From positions 1 to 5,660 of the forward strand of contig NCFD01000102.1 in NCBI GenBank assembly GCA_002281005.1: 5,660 nucleotides of DNA. Direction: 5' to 3'. The stretch comes from Acidocella sp. 35-58-6. GTDB lineage: Bacteria > Pseudomonadota > Alphaproteobacteria > Acetobacterales > Acetobacteraceae. Positions within the stretch are counted from its first letter, which is position 1; every line of letters begins with the position of its first letter. Both the position numbers and the translations under genes were made by a program. Positions 1 through 5,660 of this stretch are shown here, one piece after another. The notes under the pieces were generated by a model, which searched no databases, was not told where the DNA came from, and saw only the letters and a program-made list of their open reading frames with translations.

Positions 1-654
1 TCGGCCATTGCGTTCCAGCCAGCGCGGTGACTCCGGTAGATATTTATAAATGAACCAGATATAAAAAATCGGTGCCGATGCGAGCATGAAAAACACGCGC
101 CAGGAAACATCCGCGCTGAAATGCGGGAACACTAAAAAGCCCAGCAATGGCGCCAGTAAGTAGCCAACTGACAAACACGCATCCATGAAACCGTTAAACA
201 TGGTCCGATGATTTTTACGAACAAACTCGCAAACAATTGCGTATGGCAGCGGGAAGATCGAGCCCATACCAACGCCCGCGAGAAACCGGATAAAGAGCAG
301 GCTATGAAAGCCGGTTGCAAATCCACAAAGGAAGGTGAACATGCTATAGCCGATAATCCCGCCGATCAGCACCCGCTTACGGCCAAATTTATCAGCCAGC
401 CGCCCGGCTGGAACCAAACCAAATACCACGCCCAAAGTCTGCGCAGCCACCAGCAACCCCACATCGCTCGGCGTCAGCCCCATTGTGGCTTTCAACGCGG
501 GCAACGAAGCTCCGAGCGAGCCGATGCTCAGCGCTTCGGTAAACCAGGCCAAACCCGCCAGCAATACAATGCGCCAGGTTAGCCACGTAACAGGCAGCCG
601 CTCCAGCCGCGCCGCGGCCGTTGCAGGAACTTTTTGATTTATGGACGTTTGCAC
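1..654 (-). CDS. MFS transporter, N-terminal half (cut by the left window edge)
   Basis: The reading frame is open from a GTG start at 654 to the window edge and gives 218 residues. It shows six hydrophobic segments, roughly residues 27-50, 63-84, 95-115, 118-142, 153-176 and 185-206. After segment 2 comes the MFS motif A loop (GRLADKFGRKR, residues 84-94), and after segment 6 the PESPRWL signature (207-213) seen in sugar-porter and metabolite:H+ symporter branches. This is therefore the first half of a twelve-helix inner-membrane proton-coupled permease; the second half lies beyond the left edge. The GTG start is chosen because AGGAGG sits 6 bases upstream. It is the last gene visible in the operon, 25 bases after the ligase alpha gene, so it probably imports the acid the enzymes use (sulfoacetate is the best guess, a SauU-like role). 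The family is certain; the substrate cannot be read from sequence. The first helix carries Glu40 rather than the DGYD-type motif of aromatic-acid symporters. Confidence 0.9.
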   Translation of the reverse strand, partial: MQTSINQKVPATAAARLERLPVTWLTWRIVLLAGLAWFTEALSIGSLGASLPALKATMGLTPSDVGLLVAAQTLGVVFGLVPAGRLADKFGRKRVLIGGIIGYSMFTFLCGFATGFHSLLFIRFLAGVGMGSIFPLPYAIVCEFVRKNHRTMFNGFMDACLSVGYLLAPLLGFLVFPHFSADVSWRVFFMLASAPIFYIWFIYKYLPESPRWLERNGR

Positions 655-660
655 TTTTTT

Positions 661-666
661 CCTCCT
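661..666 (-). promoter_or_regulatory. Strong ribosome binding site of the MFS gene
   Basis: The minus strand reads AGGAGG followed by six bases and then GTG. This perfect Shine-Dalgarno match fixes the GTG at 654 as the start. It suggests that the transporter is translated independently rather than by coupling to the ligase alpha gene, which ends 25 bases before it. Confidence 0.85.
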
Positions 667-679
667 GTTGAGCGTATTT

Positions 680-1585
680 TTACGCCGTGTTGTACGCACT
701 CTTCCTCTTCGTAGCGTGCGCCAAAGCGGTGGCGATATCACGCGGTGTATCGACAACAATCACGCCGGCATCTTCCAGCGCCTTACGCTTACCGGCATAG
801 CTGCCGGCATCACCCGCGGTGATCGCACCCGCATGACCCATCCGCTTACCCGGCGGCGCCGCACGTCCGGCAATAAAGGCCACAATCGGCTTTTTCATGG
901 TCGCCGCATAACGCGCCGCTTCTTCCTCCATGCCACCGCCAATTTCACCTACCATCACCACCGCATCGGTATTCTCATCATGGTCCAGCGCCACCAGCGC
1001 ATCTTTGGTGGTGGTGCCGATCATCGGGTCACCACCAATGCCGATAAAGCTTGATTGACCAAAGCCAGCGCGTGTCAGGTTCAAACAAATCAAGGTGCCC
1101 AAGCTACCGCTGCGTGAGATCACGCCGGTCCGGCCTGGCTTGAAAATATTACTGTTATGGCCCGGCATAATGCCCACAAACCCAGCCCCTGGCGTCACCA
1201 GCCCGGCAGTATTCGGCCCCACAATCTTGGTGCTGTGTTTGGCCGCCGCTGCAAAAAACTCCAGCACATCATGCGAGGGAATATGCTCGGTCAGAATCAC
1301 AATCCCGCGTACACCCGCGGTGATCGCATCGAGCGCTGCATCTTTCGCCAATGTCGGCGGAATAAACATCAGCGTAACATCAACCTGCTCACTCTTCACA
1401 GCCTCAGCCACCGAGCCAAAAATCGGCAATCCCAGGTGCGTGGAGCCAGCCCGCTTCGGGTTAACACCCCCTATCACATTGGTACCGCATTCAATCATTT
1501 TCTCGGTCCAGAAGGTTCCCTGGCCGCCAGTCATGCCTTGCACCAGCACCCGGTCGGTACGGCGGATAATCGGAAAATCGCTCAT
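680..1585 (-). CDS. ADP-forming acid-CoA ligase, alpha subunit (SucD-like; possible sulfoacetate-CoA ligase)
   Basis: This 301-residue protein aligns by eye with succinyl-CoA synthetase alpha over its whole length. The N-terminal CoA-binding Rossmann domain has QGMTGGQGTFWTEKMI (16-31), GGVNPKRAGSTHLGLPIF (39-56) and GPNTAGLVTPG (123-133). The ligase domain has ISRSGSLG (156-163), GFGQSSFIGIGGDP (174-187), GEIGG with Glu214, and GKRMGHAGAI, whose His251 is the expected phosphohistidine. The enzyme should use ATP to phosphorylate this histidine, form an acyl phosphate, and pass the acyl group to CoA together with the beta subunit. The ATG overlaps the beta stop codon in ATGA. Two places differ from E. 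coli SucD: NCPG near the active site is NTAG here, and SRSGTLTYE is SRSGSLGTL. With the SauS-like dehydrogenase next door, the substrate is more likely sulfoacetate than succinate; malate-CoA ligase is an alternative. Family sure, substrate inferred. Confidence 0.9.
   Translation of the reverse strand: MSDFPIIRRTDRVLVQGMTGGQGTFWTEKMIECGTNVIGGVNPKRAGSTHLGLPIFGSVAEAVKSEQVDVTLMFIPPTLAKDAALDAITAGVRGIVILTEHIPSHDVLEFFAAAAKHSTKIVGPNTAGLVTPGAGFVGIMPGHNSNIFKPGRTGVISRSGSLGTLICLNLTRAGFGQSSFIGIGGDPMIGTTTKDALVALDHDENTDAVVMVGEIGGGMEEEAARYAATMKKPIVAFIAGRAAPPGKRMGHAGAITAGDAGSYAGKRKALEDAGVIVVDTPRDIATALAHATKRKSAYNTA
1582..1585 (-). other. ATGA overlap joining ligase beta and alpha genes
   Basis: On the minus strand the beta subunit ends in AAA TGA and the alpha subunit starts ATG AGC, sharing ATGA. 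Such four-base overlaps usually mean translational coupling, which suits two subunits needed in equal amounts. Confidence 0.9.
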
Positions 1586-2703
1586 TTTGTCACCGCAATT
1601 GCCGCCTGCACGGCGTCTTCCATAAAATCAAATGGTGTCACGCCAAATTCATCCTCAATCAGCGCCACAGCTTCGTCTTCGCCGGTACCATGCACCGAGA
1701 AAAATACCGGAATATCCGGCTTCAAAACCTTCCAGGCATCAGCGACACCCTTCGCCATCACGTCGGTTCTGGCAAAGGCGCCACAAAAATTCACCACCAG
1801 GCTTTTCACATTCGGGTTCGCCAAAACCAGCGCCAATGCGGCCTCACCCTTGGTATAGGCATCACCGCCAATTTCCATAAAGTTGGCAGGCGTGCCACCC
1901 AGATGCTGCACTACATCCATGGTGGTCATCGTCAGCCCGGCCCCATTGGCCAGAATCCCCACATTGCCAGGCAACTCAATAAACTTCAGTCCCTGAGAAG
2001 CCCCTTTCGCTTCCAGCATCGTTGGCTCCTCGGAAGCTGCCGCCGCCGCCAATTCAGTTTGCCGGTAGGTTGCCGCATCATCGAGGATGAATTTGCAATC
2101 AAGCGCCACCAGCCTGCCATCTTCTAGCAACGCCAACGGATTAATTTCCACCAGCTCTGCATCCGTCTGCCGGTAGCGCTGATACAGCTTCACCAGCAAA
2201 TCGCTGATCCCGGCGATATCAACGTCGAGTCCGGTCAACATAGACTTCGCATCTTTGACGCTGAAATCATCAGGCGTGCGCACGATAAAACGCCGGATTG
2301 CCTCTGGCTTGGTCGCGGCCAGTTCCTCAATATCCATGCCGCCTTCAGCCGAGAACAAAATCAGCGTGGCCCGCTCTACCGGTGCATGTAAAACCGCCGC
2401 ATAATATTCCTTGGCAATCGCCGCACATTGCTCCACCAGCAAGCCTTGCACGGCATAGTCACCAATTCGCATCGCCAGAATATCCGCCGCAACTTTTTCA
2501 GCCTCAGCCGCGGTGGAAACCAGCTTGATCCCACCGGCCTTACCACGCTTACCAGCCGGCACCTGGGCCTTAATGACGCAGCGCCCTAAGCGTTGCACCG
2601 CTGCCGCGGCCTGTGCGGCTGTCGCGCATATTTCGCCTTGCAGCATGTTGATGCCAGCCGGAGCCAGCACCAGTTTTTTAGCATCGCCTTCATTTAAAAT
2701 CAT
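1582..2703 (-). CDS. ADP-forming acid-CoA ligase, beta subunit (SucC-like; possible sulfoacetate-CoA ligase)
   Basis: This 373-residue protein has the layout of succinyl-CoA synthetase beta (388 residues in E. coli). An ATP-grasp domain comes first, with VIKAQVPAGKRGKAGGIKLV (43-62), SAEGGMDIEELA (118-129) and the Mg-ATP elements VEINPL (185-190) and LDCKF (201-205). The C-terminal ligase domain has GNVGILANGAGLTMTTMDVV (246-265) and GGTPANFMEIGG (269-280). Together with the alpha subunit it should make an acyl-CoA from a free acid, ATP and CoA in the cytoplasm. The start is the ATG at 2703, which shares ATGA with the dehydrogenase stop; an in-frame TTG six codons upstream is less likely. Where SucC has the FGGIVRCD loop this protein has FCGAFARTD (306-314), and the RLEGTN region is SVHGTGE (336-342). 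These changes argue against plain succinate as substrate. The neighbours suggest sulfoacetate; malate-type ligases are the main alternative. Confidence 0.9.
   Translation of the reverse strand: MILNEGDAKKLVLAPAGINMLQGEICATAAQAAAAVQRLGRCVIKAQVPAGKRGKAGGIKLVSTAAEAEKVAADILAMRIGDYAVQGLLVEQCAAIAKEYYAAVLHAPVERATLILFSAEGGMDIEELAATKPEAIRRFIVRTPDDFSVKDAKSMLTGLDVDIAGISDLLVKLYQRYRQTDAELVEINPLALLEDGRLVALDCKFILDDAATYRQTELAAAAASEEPTMLEAKGASQGLKFIELPGNVGILANGAGLTMTTMDVVQHLGGTPANFMEIGGDAYTKGEAALALVLANPNVKSLVVNFCGAFARTDVMAKGVADAWKVLKPDIPVFFSVHGTGEDEAVALIEDEFGVTPFDFMEDAVQAAIAVTK
2700..2703 (-). other. ATGA overlap joining dehydrogenase and ligase beta genes
   Basis: The dehydrogenase ends GGC AAA TGA and the ligase beta starts ATG ATT on the same strand, sharing ATGA. 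No strong Shine-Dalgarno sequence precedes this ATG, so its translation probably depends on ribosomes finishing the dehydrogenase. Confidence 0.85.
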
Positions 2704-4124
2704 TTGCCGTACTTCGCCCAATAGTTGCCAAATAAATCCGCTTCCGCCGGCTTATCCTCAGGAATCGGCTTCACCAGATGCGTGATGTTGAGAAAATGCT
2801 TGTAGCTGAGATTCTCGCTGATGGCGTTTTTCTGCCACGACCCGCAGCCCATGCTGAGCGTGAAATTCAAGCCGCTGTTGAACCCGCCACCATTACCAAA
2901 CGTGTGGGCAAAATTCACCAATACCCGCACCACATCCAGTGTCTCGGCCATTTCCCACGCCCGGCTTAGGTCGCGCGTATGAATCCCACAGGAATGCCCA
3001 CGTCCCTGATAATCCAGAATATGCTTGATGACATTGCAGGCGTCATGAAAATCCTTGGCCCGGTAAACCGCCAGCACCAATGATAATTTTTCACCTGAGA
3101 ACGGATGCGCTTTACCGTAACCGCTCTCCGGCACCATGAAAAACTTTGCCTTTGCGGCGGCTTCCGGCAGGCCAAACGCTTCTGCCAAAATTGCCGCGTC
3201 CTTGGCGATCAAATGCCGGTTCAAACTGCCCTTCTGCCACAAAATCGATTCAATCCGCTTGGCCTCTTCAGCGGTGCACATATATCCGCCCACTTTTTCC
3301 AGCGCGGCGATCGCCCGTTCATACCCGGCATCAACAATCACCACGGAATTTTCCGAAGAGCATGACGTCGAATTATCAAAGGTCTTGGAGGCCAGAATTT
3401 TCTCCGCCGCGTCATCAAAATCGGCGGTCTCATCAATCATCACCGGCACGTTGCCAGCACCCACGCCAATCACAGGCGTCCCGCTCATGGCGGCACGGCG
3501 CACATTATCCTGCGAGCCGGTCACCACCACAAAATCTGCTGCCTTCATCAAAGCCTCGGTCAAAGCCTTTGAAGGTGGCGGCGGTAAAATCTGCACCAAA
3601 TCTTCTGGCGCCCCAATCCGCTTTAATTCCGCCCGCATCGCGTCCACAGTTTGCGAGGTGGTCTCGCTTCCCGCCGGTGATGGCGCAATGATAATCGCAT
3701 TGCGGCCCTTCAACGCCATCATCGCTTTATTCACCGGCGTTGCCGCCGGGTTGGTTGAAGGGGTCACCGCTGCCACCACGCCGATCGGTTTAGCAAACTT
3801 CACCAGGCCAAGGGCCTCATTCTCCTCAATCACCCCGACCGACTTCGCCCGCAGCAAATCACGCAACGTCCCAAATGTTTTGCGCTGGTTTTTGATGATT
3901 TTATCAGGAACATTCCCAAGTCCGGTATCCTGCACCGCCAGCTTCGCCAGCCGCTCCGCCTGTGCAGGCTGATACAACGACCACGCCAGCGCAATCACCA
4001 GCTCATCAGTCTGCGCCTGGTCGTAATGAGAGATCTGTTGCATGGCGGCACGCGCCCGCGTGATCAGAGGCGCTATAATCGCTGCCTCTTTGCTTTCCAT
4101 ATCTATTGTTGTCATCTGATCCAT
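2700..4124 (-). CDS. sauS: CoA-acylating aldehyde dehydrogenase, probable sulfoacetaldehyde dehydrogenase (SauS-like)
   Basis: This 474-residue protein belongs to the CoA-acylating aldehyde dehydrogenases (AdhE N-terminal, EutE and SauS branch), which interconvert an aldehyde and its acyl-CoA with NAD(P). Cofactor-domain motifs are PIGVVAAVTPSTNP (113-126), the following AATPVNKAMMALKGRNAIII stretch, and GVGAGNVPVMID (220-231). The catalytic cysteine is Cys255 in FDNSTSCSSENSV. The C-terminal part carries AHTFGNGGGF, then NFTLSMGCGSWQKNAISEN and LSYKHFLNITHLV, the AdhE-like GCGSW pattern. The ATG at 4124 is chosen because GGAGG lies six bases upstream; a TTG eleven codons earlier has no such support. 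In C. necator SauS reduces sulfoacetyl-CoA to sulfoacetaldehyde. Coupling to a CoA ligase and the presence of a Pta fit that use here, running in the reductive direction. The family is secure. The sulfoacetaldehyde call rests on overall resemblance and context; an acetaldehyde or other aldehyde enzyme cannot be excluded. Confidence 0.82.
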   Translation of the reverse strand: MDQMTTIDMESKEAAIIAPLITRARAAMQQISHYDQAQTDELVIALAWSLYQPAQAERLAKLAVQDTGLGNVPDKIIKNQRKTFGTLRDLLRAKSVGVIEENEALGLVKFAKPIGVVAAVTPSTNPAATPVNKAMMALKGRNAIIIAPSPAGSETTSQTVDAMRAELKRIGAPEDLVQILPPPPSKALTEALMKAADFVVVTGSQDNVRRAAMSGTPVIGVGAGNVPVMIDETADFDDAAEKILASKTFDNSTSCSSENSVVIVDAGYERAIAALEKVGGYMCTAEEAKRIESILWQKGSLNRHLIAKDAAILAEAFGLPEAAAKAKFFMVPESGYGKAHPFSGEKLSLVLAVYRAKDFHDACNVIKHILDYQGRGHSCGIHTRDLSRAWEMAETLDVVRVLVNFAHTFGNGGGFNSGLNFTLSMGCGSWQKNAISENLSYKHFLNITHLVKPIPEDKPAEADLFGNYWAKYGK

Positions 4125-4130
4125 TTGTTT

Positions 4131-4136
4131 CCTCCA
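4131..4136 (-). promoter_or_regulatory. Ribosome binding site of the dehydrogenase gene
   Basis: The minus strand reads TGGAGG, then AAACAA, then ATG at 4124. This spacing decides the start in favour of this ATG over the in-frame TTG at 4157. The 42-base gap to the preceding pta gene shows no terminator. Confidence 0.8.
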
Positions 4137-4166
4137 GTCGCGGTTTATCCCGCACAATCAAAAGCC

Positions 4167-5105
4167 CTAAGTCATCTCCGCCGCCGCCAGCCGCGCCAGC
4201 GCGATCGAGGCCAACTTCGCCTCCGCCGGGTCAGCTCGTGAATTTAATATAATGGGCACACTCGCCCCCAGCACCACGCCAATTGCTGTCGCCTGCTTCA
4301 AATGCACCAGCATTTTAAACAACCCGTTGCCGGTCTCGATATTCGGCACCACCAATATATTCGCCGCACCGGCTACTTTATCATGCTGCAATCCTTTGAT
4401 CCTTGCAGCATGTTCTGAAAGCGCCACATCCAACGCCAAGGGCCCGGTGATAGCGCACCCCAATGCCGCCGCCTCCGCCTGAAATTCATCGGCAAACGCC
4501 CCGGCAGCGATCGAGGATGCCATCGCCGCATTACGCTCCTCGGTCGCCGAGAGCATCGCAATCCGCGGCGCCGCAATCTCAAGCACCTTCGCCACCATCA
4601 CAGCATGGCGCACAATATGCAGCATGGTAGCCGGGTTCGGGGCCACATTCAAAGCCGCATCGGTAATCAGTAAATAGCCCGCAGCCCCCGGCCAGATCAT
4701 CGCGAACACATGGCTCAGCCGCCGGCCGGTGCGTAAACCACCTTGCGGCTGCAACACCGCTTTCATCAGCACATCAGTATGCAAATGGCCTTTCATCAGC
4801 AGCTTGGCCTCACCATCATGCACCAAGGCTACGGCCAGCCGCGCCGCCTCTTCCTCATCAGCCGCCGCAACAATCCGCGCATCGCTCAATGAGCGATCAT
4901 GCGCCGCCACATGCCGTAAAATCCAGTCTTTATCGCCCACCAGTATCGGCTCAATCAAGCCAAACTCACGCGCCCAGCTAATACTTTCCAGCACATGCAC
5001 GGCATTCGCAGCAGCCACCGCCATCGGCACCCGGCCCATCGAGCGTGCCCGCAACAACAACGAAGGCGGGCACAAATACGCCAAATCTGCGGGCACGTCT
5101 GCCAT
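4167..5105 (-). CDS. pta: Phosphate acetyl/butyryltransferase family protein (short Pta)
   Basis: This 312-residue cytoplasmic enzyme covers the complete phosphate acetyl/butyryltransferase domain, without the extra N-terminal domains of long Pta or the MaoC domain of fused forms. Visible family motifs are GLIEPILVGD (49-58), KGHLHTDVLMKAVL (105-118), GLRTGRRLSHVF (123-134), TDAALNVAP (148-156), SATEERNAAM (186-195), GPLALDVALS (221-230), VPNIETGNGLFKML (253-266) and LGASVPIILNSRAD (279-292). It should exchange phosphate and CoA on an acyl group, most usefully acetyl phosphate + CoA to acetyl-CoA + phosphate. That is the step after Xsc in taurine, isethionate and sulfoacetate breakdown. The start is ATG 5105; TTG 5108 directly before it is also possible. 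Neither has a good Shine-Dalgarno sequence, and a possible short leader ORF ends four bases upstream. Butyryl-CoA or another acyl-CoA is possible as substrate. Confidence 0.88.
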   Translation of the reverse strand: MADVPADLAYLCPPSLLLRARSMGRVPMAVAAANAVHVLESISWAREFGLIEPILVGDKDWILRHVAAHDRSLSDARIVAAADEEEAARLAVALVHDGEAKLLMKGHLHTDVLMKAVLQPQGGLRTGRRLSHVFAMIWPGAAGYLLITDAALNVAPNPATMLHIVRHAVMVAKVLEIAAPRIAMLSATEERNAAMASSIAAGAFADEFQAEAAALGCAITGPLALDVALSEHAARIKGLQHDKVAGAANILVVPNIETGNGLFKMLVHLKQATAIGVVLGASVPIILNSRADPAEAKLASIALARLAAAEMT

Positions 5106-5109
5106 CAAA

Positions 5110-5157
5110 TTACGCCGCTCGCCATTTTGCCGGTTTTCCGGCCAATCTTTTATTCAT
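5110..5157 (-). CDS. Possible 15-codon leader ORF upstream of pta
   Basis: In the gap between the iclR and pta genes an ATG stands 7 bases after GAGGGG and opens a short frame encoding MNKRLAGKPAKWRAA, ending in TAA. The stop lies only four bases before the pta ATG and in a different frame. The pta start itself has a weak ribosome binding site, so this mini-ORF could deliver ribosomes to pta by termination-reinitiation. The peptide is basic and has no run of one amino acid as in attenuator leaders. It is not recognised. It may be a chance ORF, or the original pta N-terminus separated from the gene by a one-base indel. Confidence 0.3.
   Translation of the reverse strand: MNKRLAGKPAKWRAA
5129..5142 (-). 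repeat. Short perfect inverted repeat in the pta leader
   Basis: The minus strand reads GCCGG, AAAA, CCGGC: a five-base-pair stem with a four-base loop, inside the possible leader ORF. It is followed by AAAA rather than a U-tract on the transcript, so it is not an intrinsic terminator in the operon direction. It could be a small mRNA hairpin affecting pta translation, or chance. Confidence 0.3.
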
Positions 5158-5164
5158 GAACTTT

Positions 5165-5170
5165 CCCCTC
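5165..5170 (-). promoter_or_regulatory. Ribosome binding site-like GAGGGG before the leader ORF
   Basis: GAGGGG is placed 7 bases before the ATG at 5157 and 59 bases before the pta ATG. It is the only good Shine-Dalgarno candidate between iclR and pta, yet it serves a frame other than pta. This is the main reason to take the leader ORF seriously. Confidence 0.45.
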
Positions 5171-5183
5171 AAATTTTAAGCGC

Positions 5184-5660
5184 CTACTTCAGCATAAAGC
5201 TGGCCCCTATTTCCTTCGCGGCTTGCAGCAGCGCCTCACGGTGCCGCTCCGCATCGGCAACCGACATTCGCGCCGCCGGCGCCTGAATCGCCACACCGGC
5301 TTGAATTTCACCTTTTTTATTGAAAATCGGCGCCGCCACACAAACCACGCCGATGGTATATTCTTCCCGGTCCACCGACAGCCCATCCGCCGCGATCATC
5401 TGTAGTTCCGTCTCCAGCGCCGCGCGCTCCACAATCGTGTGCGGTGTCAGCGCAGACATATCCATCGCTGACAATAATTTCTCACGCTGGTTGGCTGGCA
5501 GATGCGCCAAAAACAACTTACCGATCGCCGTGCAATGCAGCGGCACCCGCGAGCCAATATGAAAATTTAAACGCAGCGGCCAATGTTTAGCCTCCACACG
5601 GTCGAGATACACAATCTCATTGCCCTCGAGCGTGCCAATATTACAGGTCTCACCCACCTC
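5184..5660 (-). CDS. IclR-family transcriptional regulator, C-terminal part (cut by the right window edge)
   Basis: The visible 158 residues are the effector-binding domain of an IclR-type regulator. The fragment opens with ETCNIGTLEGNEIVYLDRVE, continues with PLRLNFHIGSRVPLHCTAIG and KLFLAHLP, and later shows DGLSVDREEYTIGVVCVAAP, followed by PIFNKKGEIQAGVAIQAPAA, all in the order typical of the family. The N-terminal winged helix-turn-helix, about 90 residues, lies beyond the right edge. The GTG at 5657 is an internal valine, not a start. IclR proteins bind a small metabolite here and repress or activate neighbouring catabolic genes. This one lies upstream of the operon and on the same strand, 78 bases from the pta ATG, so it may be co-transcribed and control its own operon. 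The ligand is presumably the substrate or an intermediate of the pathway; this is inferred from position only. Confidence 0.92.
   Translation of the reverse strand, partial: EVGETCNIGTLEGNEIVYLDRVEAKHWPLRLNFHIGSRVPLHCTAIGKLFLAHLPANQREKLLSAMDMSALTPHTIVERAALETELQMIAADGLSVDREEYTIGVVCVAAPIFNKKGEIQAGVAIQAPAARMSVADAERHREALLQAAKEIGASFMLK

Noticed and set aside
132..586. Short minus-strand ORFs at 132-326 and 392-586, and a plus-strand ORF at 208-582
   Set aside because: All lie inside the MFS transporter gene in other frames; the transporter frame has clear membrane segments and signatures.
1095..1858. Two overlapping plus-strand ORFs opposite the ligase genes
   Set aside because: They are shadows of the SucD/SucC-like genes with low-complexity, motif-free translations.
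2701..2721. TTG start giving the ligase beta subunit six extra residues
   Set aside because: The ATG in the ATGA overlap gives an N-terminus that fits the SucC family better.
3136..3972. Long plus-strand ORF of 278 codons opposite the dehydrogenase
   Set aside because: It is antisense to a well-supported enzyme gene, and its translation shows no family motif; long antisense ORFs are common opposite GC-rich genes.
4141..4155. Weak hairpin GCGG/CCGC between pta and the dehydrogenase gene
   Set aside because: It has only four base pairs with a six-base loop and no U-tract; this is within chance expectation and not a terminator.
4125..4157. TTG start giving the dehydrogenase eleven extra residues
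   Set aside because: The extension contains the GGAGG ribosome binding site of the internal ATG.
5129..5142. GCCGG/CCGGC hairpin as a terminator after iclR
   Set aside because: On the operon transcript it is followed by A residues rather than U residues, and it lies inside a possible leader ORF.
5139..5175. Possible promoter with TTGAGG and AAGATT 17 bases apart upstream of pta
   Set aside because: The -10 element matches the consensus at only three of six positions and the region overlaps the leader ORF; too weak to call.

Overview
The window carries one tightly packed minus-strand gene set. It looks like an accessory catabolic operon from a moderately GC-rich proteobacterium; an alphaproteobacterium is my guess from the style of the phosphate acyltransferase and IclR proteins, and the sequence does not prove it. 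Read in the direction of transcription (right to left) it holds: the C-terminal part of an IclR-family regulator (cut by the right edge), a 75-base gap with a possible 15-codon leader ORF, a short-form phosphate acetyl/butyryltransferase (Pta-like), a CoA-acylating aldehyde dehydrogenase resembling sulfoacetaldehyde dehydrogenase SauS, a beta and an alpha subunit of an ADP-forming acid-CoA ligase of the SucC/SucD type, and the N-terminal half of an MFS transporter (cut by the left edge).

Almost every base is coding. The dehydrogenase, ligase beta and ligase alpha genes are joined by two ATGA stop/start overlaps, so these three are very probably translated together. The transporter follows after 25 bases behind a perfect AGGAGG ribosome binding site. 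No terminator, insertion sequence, tRNA or CRISPR array was seen.

The best functional reading is uptake and activation of a small organic acid: the MFS protein imports it, the SucCD-like pair makes its CoA thioester using ATP and giving ADP, the dehydrogenase reduces the thioester with NAD(P)H to the aldehyde, and the Pta turns an acetyl phosphate product into acetyl-CoA. This matches sulfoacetate catabolism: sulfoacetate to sulfoacetyl-CoA to sulfoacetaldehyde, which the thiamine-diphosphate enzyme Xsc splits into acetyl phosphate and sulfite. Two points stand out. The CoA ligase is the two-subunit ADP-forming type rather than the AMP-forming single-chain SauT known from Cupriavidus necator, and no xsc gene lies in the window although a pta is present. 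Substrate-contacting loops of both ligase subunits differ from true succinyl-CoA synthetase, which supports a substrate other than succinate. The substrate itself remains an inference.
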